A stretch of DNA of 64,000 bases from Nocardia yamanashiensis NBRC 100130. GTDB lineage: Bacteria > Actinomycetota > Actinomycetes > Mycobacteriales > Mycobacteriaceae. A model generated the notes under the pieces. It saw only the letters and a list, made by a program, of their open reading frames with translations, ran no database searches and was not told the DNA's origin. The stretch lies in the NCBI RefSeq assembly GCF_001613325.1, contig NZ_BDCD01000017.1:186001-250000 (forward strand), in the 5' to 3' direction. A program made the translations under genes and the position numbers. Shown in pieces: positions 9,189 to 16,807 of this stretch (positions within the stretch are counted from its first letter, which is position 1; each line of letters starts with the position of its first letter).

Positions 9189-9234
9189 TGATCGAATGTG
9201 CTCGTTTGGACTGTAAAATTGACATGAACGATCA
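9189..9234. promoter_or_regulatory. Divergent control region with inverted repeat, candidate DeoR site
   Basis: The 152-nt gap between the importer and catabolic arms holds an inverted repeat, TGATCG (9189-9194) and CGATCA (9229-9234), flanking an AT-rich core with a TAAAAT hexamer at 9214-9219 that could serve as a -10 element. This is where the DeoR-type repressor, or a regulator bound elsewhere, would be expected to act. The arms are only 6 bp, so the assignment is tentative. Confidence 0.35.
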
Positions 9235-9253
9235 CTGGGTTGATGCTGGGTGA

Positions 9254-10162
9254 GTGCCGAGCTCGATCGATCGGATTCCCGAAACCCATTTGGCCGCAGA
9301 GGTGGCCACCCAGCCCGACGATTGGGTGCGAGCCGCCGCGGTTGCCGCCGAGTATCGGGAGTTGCTGCCCGCCGCCGGGGAACGCGTGGCGGTGATCGGC
9401 TGCGGGACCTCATTGTTCATGGCGCGCGCCGTTTCCGCAGTGCGAGAAGCCGCCGGTCAAGGGCTCACCGATGCCTGGCCCGCCAGCGCGGTGCGGACCC
9501 GGGAGTACGACCGGTACCTGGTGATCTGCCGGTCCGGGACCACCACCGAGGTGATCGACGCCCTGCGCGCGCTGCCCGCCGGGGTGCCGCGCACCGTCAT
9601 CTGCTCCAGTCCCGGTACCCCCGTGCTGGATTCGGCCGATCCGATCCTGATCGACTGGGCGGACGAGCGCTCGGTGGTGCAGACGCGGTTCGCGACGACG
9701 GCCCTCGCGGTGCTGCGCTGGCATCTCGGCGAAGACCTGAATCCGGTGATCGCACAGGCGCGCGCGGTACTCGGCGAAGATCCGGCTATCTCGCTCGCCG
9801 GGGTGCGCGGGGCCGCGCAGATCTCCTTCGTGGGTATGGGTTTCGCGGCGGCGCTGGCCGACGAAGCCGCCTTGAAACTGCGGGAATCCTGCCAGTCCTG
9901 GGCCGAGTCGTACCAGGCCGCCGAATACCGGCACGGACCGATCAGCATTGCCGCGCCGGGCCGGGCGGTGTGGGGGCTGGGTGCGCTGCCCGCCGGGCTC
10001 GCCGACGAGATCGTCCGCACCGGAGCGAATTTCGAGCATCGTGGCATCGACCCCATGGCCGAGCTGGTGCGGGTGCATCGGCTGTGCCTGCTGCGGTCGG
10101 CCGAACTCGGACTGGATCCCGATCATCCGCGCGGTCTGAGCCGTTCGGTTGTGCTGCAATGA
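9254..10162 (+). CDS. SIS-domain sugar-phosphate deaminase/isomerase (AgaS-like)
   Basis: A 302-residue protein with two SIS domains and no glutaminase domain. The first SIS segment has VAVIGCGTSLFMARAV and VICRSGTTTEV (phosphate-binding Ser/Thr loop); the second has ISFVGMGFAAALADEAALKLRE and the SYQAAEYRHGP motif typical of GlmS-like and AgaS-like enzymes. Without an amidotransferase domain it should deaminate or isomerise an amino-sugar phosphate. In a locus with a tagatose-type kinase and aldolase, the best fit is galactosamine-6-P to tagatose-6-P; GlcN-6-P to Fru-6-P is the alternative. It has a GTG start and is the first gene of the rightward arm. Confidence 0.83.
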   Translation: MPSSIDRIPETHLAAEVATQPDDWVRAAAVAAEYRELLPAAGERVAVIGCGTSLFMARAVSAVREAAGQGLTDAWPASAVRTREYDRYLVICRSGTTTEVIDALRALPAGVPRTVICSSPGTPVLDSADPILIDWADERSVVQTRFATTALAVLRWHLGEDLNPVIAQARAVLGEDPAISLAGVRGAAQISFVGMGFAAALADEAALKLRESCQSWAESYQAAEYRHGPISIAAPGRAVWGLGALPAGLADEIVRTGANFEHRGIDPMAELVRVHRLCLLRSAELGLDPDHPRGLSRSVVLQ

Positions 10163-10183
10163 TTCCGGTCGGGTAAGGGGAAC

Positions 10184-11113
10184 ATGGTGAACGAAGTCGC
10201 TGCCGGGGATCTGGTGCTCGGCATCGATGTGGGCGGTACCACCATCAAGGGTGAGATCACCGATGGCGCGGGCGCGGTCGTCAGCACCGCCACCGTCGAC
10301 ACCCCGCGCGGTGTGGCCGCTTTCGACGCCATGGAGGATCTCGGGGCGCGGCTGCTCGGCGAACTGCCCGCCGCCCGCCGCGATCGCGTGGCCCGGGCCG
10401 CCGTCATCCTGCCCGGCATCGTGGATCCGGCGCGCTCGCTGGCGGTGTTCAGCAGCAATATCGGCTGGCGGGATGTGAAGGTGGGCGACCGTTTCGGCGA
10501 GCGCTGGGGCATACCGGTCCTCATCGACCACGATGTCACCGTGGCGGGCTGGGCCGAATGGCGTTACGGCGCGGGCCGCGGCAGCGACGACGTGTGCGTG
10601 CTCATCGTCGGCACGGGCATCAGCGGCATGCTCTCGGTGGGCGGCCGGCTGGTGCGCGGCGCGGCCGGGCAGGCGGGCGAGTTCGGCCACATTCCGGTCC
10701 GGCACCGTGACGGCCTGCCCTGTCCCTGCGGCAATATCGGCTGCGTCGAGACCGTCGCGTCCGGACCCAATATCGCCCGCGCGTACACCCGCCGCACCGG
10801 ACGCGGAATCTCCGGAGCCGAAGCGGTTTTCGCGGCGCTGGGCAGCGACCGGGATGCCGGGGCGGTGGTGCACGATGCCATCGACGCCATAGCCGAGGCG
10901 TTGCTGGGCACCATCCACGCCACCTGCCCGGAACTGATCGTGCTGGGCGGCGGCCTGGCCGGGGCGGGGCCGGTCCTCACCGACACCTTGCACTCGCGGC
11001 TGTCCGCGCTGCTGCGCGTCGCGCCCGTGCCGCGAGTCGCCCTGGGCGAGTTCGGTATCCGCTCCGGACTGGTCGGCGCCGCGAAGCTGGCCCGCGCCGG
11101 TGCGCTCGCCTGA
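10184..11113 (+). CDS. ROK-family amino-sugar kinase
   Basis: A 309-residue sugar kinase. It starts with the ATP phosphate-binding loop LGIDVGGTTIKGE and contains the ROK zinc-binding motif CPCGNIGCVE (Cys180, Cys182, Cys187), with GEFGHIPV supplying the usual GHxxx His. There is no HTH domain, so it is an enzyme and not a NagC/XylR-type repressor. It should phosphorylate the imported N-acetyl-hexosamine at O6, needed because an ABC importer, unlike a PTS, delivers free sugar. It starts 21 nt after the SIS gene and is followed directly by nagA. Confidence 0.9.
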   Translation: MVNEVAAGDLVLGIDVGGTTIKGEITDGAGAVVSTATVDTPRGVAAFDAMEDLGARLLGELPAARRDRVARAAVILPGIVDPARSLAVFSSNIGWRDVKVGDRFGERWGIPVLIDHDVTVAGWAEWRYGAGRGSDDVCVLIVGTGISGMLSVGGRLVRGAAGQAGEFGHIPVRHRDGLPCPCGNIGCVETVASGPNIARAYTRRTGRGISGAEAVFAALGSDRDAGAVVHDAIDAIAEALLGTIHATCPELIVLGGGLAGAGPVLTDTLHSRLSALLRVAPVPRVALGEFGIRSGLVGAAKLARAGALA

Positions 11114-11126
11114 GGATCGGGTCCGT

Positions 11127-12266
11127 ATGGAATTGCGCGGCCGACTGATCACCGCCGCCGGCGTCCGTGACGACGCGGTGATCACCGTGCGCGGCGAACG
11201 CATCACCGCCATTCACGAAGTCCCGCAACGCTCCGCCACGCCCCGCGAATCGCCCCCAGCGTTCCTCGGCACCATCGTGCCCGGCCTGGTGGACATTCAC
11301 AATCACGGCGGCTTCGGCCATCGCTTCGACACCGTCGACCCCGCCGAAGCCGCCGCGGCCGCCGCCTTCCACCACCGCGCCGGCTCCACCTCCGTGCTGG
11401 CCAGCATCGTCACCGCCACGCCCGAGAACCTGATCGCCCAGGTGACCACCCTGCGCGGCCTGGTCGCCGACGGCACCCTGGCCGGTATCCATATCGAAGG
11501 CCCCTTCCTGTCCGAAACCCGGTGCGGCGCACACGACCCCGCTCTCCTCCGGCACCCCGACCCGCGCCTGATCGAACGCCTGCTGGAAGCGGCCGCAGGC
11601 ACGCTGCGCGTCATGACCCTCGCCCCCGAACTCCCGGGCTTCGCCGCCGCCGCGAAACTGCTCACCGAGAACGGCGTGACCGTCGCCCTCGGCCACAGCG
11701 ACGCCGCGTTCCCCGATTTCCGCGCCGCCCTCCCACCCGAAGGCCCCGCCACCCTGGTCACCCACCTGGCCAACGGCATGCGCCCCCTGCAACACCGCGA
11801 CCCCGGCCCCATCGCCGCCGCCCTGGTAGCAGCCGCCGCCCACCAGGCCACCCTCGAACTCATCGGCGACGGCGTCCACCTCGACCCCGGCTTCGCCGCC
11901 CTCGCCTTCGCCACCGCCCCACGCCGCATCGCCCTGATCACCGACGCCATGCAAGCCGCCGGAATGCCCGACGGCACCTACCAACTCGGCCCGCAAACCG
12001 TCCACGTCACCGACGGCACCGCCCGAGTCCCCAACGGCTCCATCGCCGGCGGCACCGCCACCCTCCTGCAATGCCTCCACTGGGCCGTCCACCACTGCAC
12101 GATCCCCCTCATCGACGCGATAGCCGCCGCCACCGCCACCCCCGCCGCCGCCACCGCCCTCCCCGAACTCGGCGACCTCCGCCCCGGCATGTACGCCGAC
12201 GCCTTGATCCTCGACGACAACCTGCGACTACTCCGGGTACTCCGCCGCGGCCGGTGGCTGTCATGA
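11127..12266 (+). CDS. nagA: N-acetylhexosamine-6-phosphate deacetylase
   Basis: A 379-residue amidohydrolase. Motifs: VDIHNHGGFGH (metal/structural histidines), HIEGPFLSETRCGAHD (catalytic metal Glu), VALGHSDA, and the catalytic Asp in LITDAMQAAGMPDG. It removes acetate from GlcNAc-6-P or GalNAc-6-P in the cytosol. The ATG at 11127 is preferred because TGAGGA, overlapping the previous stop, is a good ribosome site; a GTG at 11100 would overlap the kinase. The 3' half is unusually C-rich at third positions. In the GalNAc interpretation this is the AgaA step. Confidence 0.92.
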   Translation: MELRGRLITAAGVRDDAVITVRGERITAIHEVPQRSATPRESPPAFLGTIVPGLVDIHNHGGFGHRFDTVDPAEAAAAAAFHHRAGSTSVLASIVTATPENLIAQVTTLRGLVADGTLAGIHIEGPFLSETRCGAHDPALLRHPDPRLIERLLEAAAGTLRVMTLAPELPGFAAAAKLLTENGVTVALGHSDAAFPDFRAALPPEGPATLVTHLANGMRPLQHRDPGPIAAALVAAAAHQATLELIGDGVHLDPGFAALAFATAPRRIALITDAMQAAGMPDGTYQLGPQTVHVTDGTARVPNGSIAGGTATLLQCLHWAVHHCTIPLIDAIAAATATPAAATALPELGDLRPGMYADALILDDNLRLLRVLRRGRWLS

Positions 12267-12372
12267 CCACCGACCGGTATTCGGCTCGAGGATGGGCGGC
12301 CGCACACCCACACGGTCGCGAGCCGGCGGCGGGTCGGGACCGTGGTGGGCCGAGTTCGGACCGGAGGTCGTC

Positions 12373-13332
12373 GTGATCCTCACCGTCACAATGAATCCCG
12401 CGTACGACGTCACCTATCGCGTCGAGCGGTTGGCGCGGGGGCGGGCGCAGCGGGTGTTGACCGTCGAGCAGCGGCTCGGGGGTAAGGGGATCAATGTGGC
12501 GCGGGTGCTGGCGCAGTTGGGGAAGCCGGTGCGCGCCACGGGATTCGCGGATCTGGAGTTCGGGGCGGCCGTGGCGGCGGAATTGGCGGCGGACTTCGTG
12601 CCGGCGCTGCCTTGGGTGCGGCGGACGCTGGTGGTCAGTGAGTCCGGGGACGGGACCGCTACCGGGTTGTGGGAGCCGGGGGCCCGGGTGAACGATCCGC
12701 GGGAGTCGGTGGACCGGTTGCTGGATCGGGTACGGGCGCTGCTGCCCGAGCTGCGCGGGCTGGTGGTGTCGGGCTCTTTGCCCGCGGGTGTGGCGGATTC
12801 GGTGCCCGCCGATCTGGCGCGGACCGCGCTCGCCGCGGGAGTGCCGGTCATCTGCGATGTGGACGGACCGGCGCTGCTGCTCGCCGCGGCCGTTCCCGGC
12901 GTCGTACTGATGCCGAACAGCGAGGAACTCGTCCGGCTGATCGGGCCCGCCGCCCCGGACGAGAGCGTATCAGCCTTGGCCGCCCGGCTGCGGCCGCTGG
13001 TGGACGGCGGCGTGAAAGCCGTGATCGCCACGCGCGGTGCGGCGGGGATGGTGGCGGTGACCACGTCCGGCGCGTGGGCCGCTTGGCTGGGAGAACCGTT
13101 GTCGGGCAATCCGACCGGCGCGGGTGATGCCGCCGCGGCTGCGGTGGCGGCGGGGCTGGCGGCCGGGGGCGCACCGGACTGGCCCGAGATCCTGCGGGAT
13201 GCCATCGCCACTTCGGCCGCGGCCGTGGTGGTTCCGATCGCCGGGGCGATCGACACCTGTTTGCGGGCGCGATTGCTGCCCGCGGTGGTGGTCAGCGAAC
13301 TGGGGGCGAGTGCGCGGGAGAGGCGTACGTGA
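12373..13332 (+). CDS. PfkB-family phosphosugar kinase (FruK/LacC type)
   Basis: A 319-residue kinase of the 1-phosphofructokinase / tagatose-6-phosphate kinase branch. It has the N-terminal signature RLGGKGINVARVLAQLG and the C-terminal signature LSGNPTGAGDAAAAA with catalytic Asp. The start ILTVTMNPAYD is typical of FruK/LacC. GTG 12373 is chosen for the GGAGG site 5 nt upstream. Beside a class II aldolase and an AgaS-like enzyme, tagatose-6-P to tagatose-1,6-bisphosphate is the most economical assignment; fructose-1-P is possible. Base usage shifts here to G-rich codons compared with nagA. Confidence 0.87.
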   Translation: MILTVTMNPAYDVTYRVERLARGRAQRVLTVEQRLGGKGINVARVLAQLGKPVRATGFADLEFGAAVAAELAADFVPALPWVRRTLVVSESGDGTATGLWEPGARVNDPRESVDRLLDRVRALLPELRGLVVSGSLPAGVADSVPADLARTALAAGVPVICDVDGPALLLAAAVPGVVLMPNSEELVRLIGPAAPDESVSALAARLRPLVDGGVKAVIATRGAAGMVAVTTSGAWAAWLGEPLSGNPTGAGDAAAAAVAAGLAAGGAPDWPEILRDAIATSAAAVVVPIAGAIDTCLRARLLPAVVVSELGASARERRT

Positions 13333-13357
13333 GAACTGCTAGCTGCTGGAGACGCGG

Positions 13358-14197
13358 ATGCCGTTGCTACCCATATTCGATCTGATCGTGGCGGCCCGGC
13401 CGGGCGGTCTGGGCGCGTTCAATGTGATCGCGCTGGAGCACGCCGAAGCGATCGCGGCGGCCGCCGAAGCCACGAAGAAGGCCGCGGTGCTGCAGATTTC
13501 GGAGAACACGGTGCGGTATCACGGGGGTCTGCGGCCGCTGGCACGCGCCTGCCTGGAGGTCGCGGGCGGCAGCGGGGCGGCGCTGGCGGTGCATCTCGAT
13601 CACGCGACCTCCTTCGAATTGATCCGGGAGGCCGTCGGATTGGGGATGACCTCGGTCATGTTCGACGGGTCGGCCCTGGACTACGCGGAGAATCTGGCAC
13701 AGACCGCGCGCATCGCCGAATGGTGCCACGAGCGCGGCGTGCACGTGGAGGCCGAGCTCGGCGAGGTCGGCGGCAAGGACGGGGCGCACGCGCCGGGGGT
13801 GCGGACCGATCCGGACGAGGCGGTGGCGTTCGTGGCGGCCACGGGCGTGGACGCGCTGGCGGTGGCGGTGGGGTCCTCGCACGCCATGCACCGCCGGGAC
13901 GCCCGCCTGGACGACAAGCTGATCGCGCGGCTCGCCACCAAGTTGCCGGTGCCATTGGTACTGCACGGGTCGTCGGGGGTGCCGGATGCCGGGTTGCGGT
14001 CGGCGGTGCGGCACGGGATGGCGAAGGTGAACATCGCGACCCGGTTGAACGTGGCGCTGGCCGAGGCGGTGCGCGGCGTGCTGGACGGGGATGCGGAGCT
14101 CAGCGATCCGCGCAAGTATCTCGGCCCCGGCCGGGACGCCATTCAGGCCGAGGTCGAGCACTTCCTGCGTTTGCTCGCCCGGCCCGGCACGGGGTAG
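13358..14197 (+). CDS. Class II ketose-bisphosphate aldolase (tagatose/fructose type)
   Basis: A 279-residue zinc-dependent TIM-barrel aldolase. Metal and catalytic motifs: ALAVHLDHATSFE (Asp/His), VHVEAELGEVGG, AVAVGSSHAMH and LVLHGSSGVPD. The length fits the GatY/AgaY/KbaY group better than long class II FBP aldolases. It cleaves tagatose- or fructose-1,6-bisphosphate to two trioses. It starts 25 nt after the PfkB kinase gene and completes the pathway arm. Confidence 0.88.
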   Translation: MPLLPIFDLIVAARPGGLGAFNVIALEHAEAIAAAAEATKKAAVLQISENTVRYHGGLRPLARACLEVAGGSGAALAVHLDHATSFELIREAVGLGMTSVMFDGSALDYAENLAQTARIAEWCHERGVHVEAELGEVGGKDGAHAPGVRTDPDEAVAFVAATGVDALAVAVGSSHAMHRRDARLDDKLIARLATKLPVPLVLHGSSGVPDAGLRSAVRHGMAKVNIATRLNVALAEAVRGVLDGDAELSDPRKYLGPGRDAIQAEVEHFLRLLARPGTG

Positions 14198-14237
14198 CCC
14201 CGCACGACCCCCAGCGCCCGCTTGGTATGAATGCCGG

Positions 14238-14621
14238 GTGGCTCGACACCTCTTCCTCTGCCCCCTGCGGTGGTCCGATATGGACGCCGACGGGCACGTG
14301 CACAATGCCGAACATCTGCGCTACCTGGAGGAAACCCGGATCGACCTGTTCCGGTCGCGCGAGTTCTCCGGTTCCAGCGTGGTAGCCCAGATGGACATCG
14401 ACTACCTGGTCCCGCTGCGCTACCGCGCGCACCCGGTCCGGGTGGAGTCCTGGGTGACCCGGGTGGGCGGCTCCTCGTTCACCTTGGAACAGGAGATCCG
14501 CGACGACGACGTGGTGTATTCGAAGGCGGTGTGCGTCATGGTCGCCTTCGATCAGGCCACCCAGAAATCGCGTCCGATCCCGGATGCCGAGCGCCGCATG
14601 CTCGAGGAGCTGACCGCCTGA
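14238..14621 (+). CDS. Hotdog-fold acyl-CoA thioesterase (4HBT family), first of a pair
   Basis: A 127-residue single-hotdog protein. The 4HBT signature is present: RWSDMDADGHVHNAEHLRYLEETR, with Asp at the catalytic position and the HVHN-type turn, then VAQMDIDYLVPLRY. It should hydrolyse acyl-CoA or acyl-carrier thioesters in the cytosol as a dimer or tetramer. GTG 14238 is chosen because homology begins immediately after it. Its TGA overlaps the ATG of the second hotdog gene by 1 nt, so the two are coupled and may form a heteromer. Confidence 0.86.
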   Translation: MARHLFLCPLRWSDMDADGHVHNAEHLRYLEETRIDLFRSREFSGSSVVAQMDIDYLVPLRYRAHPVRVESWVTRVGGSSFTLEQEIRDDDVVYSKAVCVMVAFDQATQKSRPIPDAERRMLEELTA

Positions 14622-15025
14622 TGCACACCTACCAGATCCAATTGCGGCGCACCGATATGGACGCGCTGCAGCACCTCAACAACGTGGTGTTCGCCCAGTA
14701 CCTGGACGAGGCCCGCGCCGACCTGCTGGCCGCGCACGAATCCCCGGACGCCGCATGGCGTGTCGTGGTCGCCAAACAAAGCCTCAGCTACCGCACCCCG
14801 CTGGTGTTCCGCCGCGACCCGGTGACCGTGACGACGGTGGTGCAGCACATCGGCACCTCGTCTTTCACACTGGCGCACCAGATCCGCGACGCGGCCACCG
14901 TCTACCTCACCGCCACCTCGGTCCTGGTCGCCATCGCCGACGGCGCGTCCCGCCCGCTCACCCCCGCCGAACGCGACTATCTGACCGCGCTGTCGGCCGA
15001 CGCCCTGAGCCCGTCCGCGACCTGA
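14621..15025 (+). CDS. Hotdog-fold acyl-CoA thioesterase (4HBT family), second of a pair
   Basis: A 134-residue paralogue of the preceding gene: RRTDMDALQHLNNVVFAQYLDEAR is the 4HBT catalytic segment, here with the LNN turn and Asp. VVAKQSLSYRTPL and GTSSFTLAHQIRD match the same positions of the upstream protein (GGSSFTLEQEIRD). This indicates tandem duplication. Start and stop overlap (TGATG) means translational coupling. The substrate is unknown. Confidence 0.86.
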   Translation: MHTYQIQLRRTDMDALQHLNNVVFAQYLDEARADLLAAHESPDAAWRVVVAKQSLSYRTPLVFRRDPVTVTTVVQHIGTSSFTLAHQIRDAATVYLTATSVLVAIADGASRPLTPAERDYLTALSADALSPSAT

Positions 15026-15139
15026 CGCCATCGCTCGTAACAATCCGGTGAGGTGATGGACACGACCGGCTGATTCCATGAAAAAGGGGAACTCCACCGC
15101 TGCGAGGCTTTCAACGCGGAGAACCCCGAGGAGGACATC

Positions 15140-15298
15140 ATGGACGAGCCGGTTTGCATGGATTGCTGGCGTCGCGACAACCTCACCTTCGCCCAACGCC
15201 TGGATCCCGCATTCGTCAAGCCCGGACCGGTGCATCGGTGCGCCATGCACCGGAAGCTGCGGGACGAGCACCTCGAGCGCGGCGACAAGGCCGCGTAA
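15140..15298 (+). CDS. Small Cys/His protein, 52 residues
   Basis: A short frame, ATG 15140 to TAA 15298, preceded by a strong GAGGAGGACATC ribosome site. The protein has a CMDCW pair (Cys6, Cys9) and a later HRCAMH segment, so a small zinc-binding knuckle is possible, and the C-terminus is charged (HLERGDKAA). I do not recognise the family. It lies between the thioesterase pair and the convergent HxlR gene. Support comes from the ribosome site and sensible composition only. Confidence 0.45.
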   Translation: MDEPVCMDCWRRDNLTFAQRLDPAFVKPGPVHRCAMHRKLRDEHLERGDKAA

Positions 15299-15317
15299 TC
15301 GCCCACGCGAACGGGGG

Positions 15318-15656
15318 TTACGGTTCGTCGATCACGACTCCCGTTCGCGCACACCGCTTCTCGCCCCATTCGTAGAGGGCGGTCAGCACCGGGACCAGGC
15401 TCCAGCCTTCCTCGGTCAGGTCGTACTCCACCTGGGGCGGCACGGTCGGATACACGGTGCGGCGCACCAGGCCGTCGGCCTCCAGCTCCCGCAATTGCTG
15501 CACCAGCATCTTCTCACTGGTGCCCGGCATGAGCCGGCGCAGTTCGCCGTAGCGCCGCACGCCTTCCTTGAGATGCGCGAGGATGACCGGTTTCCATTTG
15601 CCGCCGATCAGGTCGACGGTCACCTCGACCGGGCAGTAGTAGCGCTTCGCGGGCAT
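15318..15656 (-). CDS. HxlR-family winged-helix regulator
   Basis: A 112-residue HxlR protein: YYCPVEVTVDLIGGKWKPVIL at the N-terminus (conserved Cys8 and the GGKW motif), RYGELRRLMPGTSEKMLVQQLRELEADGLVRR as the DNA-binding winged helix, and YDLTEEGWSLVPVL as the closing helix. Many members sense electrophiles or oxidants through the N-terminal Cys. It is divergent from the 15727/16061 enzyme pair, separated by 70 nt with a palindrome, so it probably regulates itself and that pair. Confidence 0.9.
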   Translation of the reverse strand: MPAKRYYCPVEVTVDLIGGKWKPVILAHLKEGVRRYGELRRLMPGTSEKMLVQQLRELEADGLVRRTVYPTVPPQVEYDLTEEGWSLVPVLTALYEWGEKRCARTGVVIDEP

Positions 15657-15669
15657 CCTCGCCTCCGGT

Positions 15670-15683
15670 ACTTACCCAAAAGT
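15670..15683. promoter_or_regulatory. Candidate HxlR operator, ACTT-N6-AAGT
   Basis: In the HxlR / 15727 divergent gap, ACTT (15670-15673) and AAGT (15680-15683) form an inverted repeat within GTACTTACCCAAAAGTGCG. The location suits an operator serving both directions. Arms are short; in vitro binding would be needed. Confidence 0.4.
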
Positions 15684-15726
15684 GCGTTCTTGTAACACTG
15701 TAATCATCGCGCTTCCATGGGTTCTC

Positions 15727-16053
15727 ATGAAGGTGATTACATTCGATCGATTCAAGCCCGGCGTCACCCTGGAGACCATCACCCCGTACCTGCCCGAGGA
15801 AGTCGCCAATGTGTGGCGGCTGTGGAAGGCCGGGATCGTGCGGGAGAACTACGCCCGCGCCGACGAACCCGGCGTGGTGATCGTGTTCGAGGTGGACAGC
15901 GTCGAGGAAGCCCGACGCTACATCGAGGATTTCCCGCTCACCAAGAAGGGTTTCCTGGAGTGGACCTACGTACCCGTCACCGCGCCATTGCCTTTGGAGG
16001 CGCTGATGGCCGCCGATGTGGACGTGTCCGAACCCTACGACCGGACCGCGTGA
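15727..16053 (+). CDS. Small ferredoxin-fold-like protein (muconolactone-isomerase/YciI-like)
   Basis: A 108-residue soluble protein, MKVITFDRFKPG at the start, EPGVVIVFEVDSVEEARRYI in the middle and GFLEWTYVPVTAPLP at the end. The pattern (strand, helix, strand, EEARRYI helix, strand) looks like a dimeric alpha-beta barrel protein such as muconolactone isomerase or YciI/DUF3303 families. Function is unassigned. ATG 15727 is used because the conserved-looking strand begins there. It is 7 nt before the next gene, so cotranscription with the hydrolase is likely, under HxlR control. Confidence 0.65.
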   Translation: MKVITFDRFKPGVTLETITPYLPEEVANVWRLWKAGIVRENYARADEPGVVIVFEVDSVEEARRYIEDFPLTKKGFLEWTYVPVTAPLPLEALMAADVDVSEPYDRTA

Positions 16054-16060
16054 GGCCGCG

Positions 16061-16720
16061 ATGCGGAGCGCATACGGCCTGAGCATTCCGCAGACCGTCG
16101 AGGACGCGTGCGATCCGGCACGGCTGGCGGTGATCATCTACGACATGCAGGTCGGCATCGTGAGCCAGATCCCCGACGGTGAGCGCATCGCCGCGGCCTG
16201 CGTGGAATTGCGGGATACGGCCCGGGCCAACGGTTTTCGCGTCTTCTACACCCGGCACATGTCGATTCCGCCCGCCGCCGCCGGCGTCGCGCAATTGCGC
16301 ACCGCCATGGAGTGGCAGCACGTGGACGACCCAGCGGAACTCGGCACGGCCTTCCCACAGGGCTCGCCCCACTACCAGCTGATCCCCGAACTGACCCCCG
16401 GCCCGGACGAGGTGGTCTTCGACAAGATCACCATGTCGGCCTTCGCAGGCACCCCCCTCGATATCGCCCTGCGCGACTTGGGCATCGACAGCTTCGCCAT
16501 CGCCGGCATCGCACTGGAAGTAGGCATAGAACCGACCGTCCGCCACGCCACCGACCTGGGCTACCTCCCGATCATGGTCACCGACGCCTGCGGCGCCGGC
16601 CACCCCGAAGCAGCCGAACGAGCCTACGCCACCCTCGATTTCGCCGGCGGCTCCCGCACCACCGACCTGTCCACCCTCACCACCCTGCTGAGCAAGGCCG
16701 GAAGCCAGACCGAAATGTGA
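16061..16720 (+). CDS. Isochorismatase-family hydrolase with Gly at the nucleophile position
   Basis: A 219-residue isochorismatase-fold protein. Asp28 (VIIYDMQVG) and Lys122 (VVFDKITMSAF) are present, but the usual catalytic Cys is replaced: the segment is AGIALEVGIEPTVRHA with Gly155 at that site, as in true isochorismatases (PhzD/EntB pattern AHIG or GHVG). It therefore probably does not use a thiol nucleophile. The later VTDACGAGHPEAAERA region is family-typical. It is cotranscribed with the preceding small protein and followed by an L7/L12-like gene. The substrate is unknown. Confidence 0.8.
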   Translation: MRSAYGLSIPQTVEDACDPARLAVIIYDMQVGIVSQIPDGERIAAACVELRDTARANGFRVFYTRHMSIPPAAAGVAQLRTAMEWQHVDDPAELGTAFPQGSPHYQLIPELTPGPDEVVFDKITMSAFAGTPLDIALRDLGIDSFAIAGIALEVGIEPTVRHATDLGYLPIMVTDACGAGHPEAAERAYATLDFAGGSRTTDLSTLTTLLSKAGSQTEM

Positions 16721-16807
16721 ACTATCAGCAAATATCTTCGGCGGCGGTGACCTGCGTTGACCTATCATGGGAGGCACCGCCCGGTCGGCGTTCGAGGGAA
16801 AAAGATT

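Noticed and set aside
10184..11113. ROK protein as a NagC-like repressor
   Set aside because: No N-terminal HTH is present; it starts directly with the ATP-binding loop, so it is a kinase.
14190..14202. CGGGG-TAG-CCCCG hairpin at the end of the aldolase gene
   Set aside because: Only 5 bp with a 3-nt loop and no T tract; too weak to list as a terminator in DNA this GC-rich.
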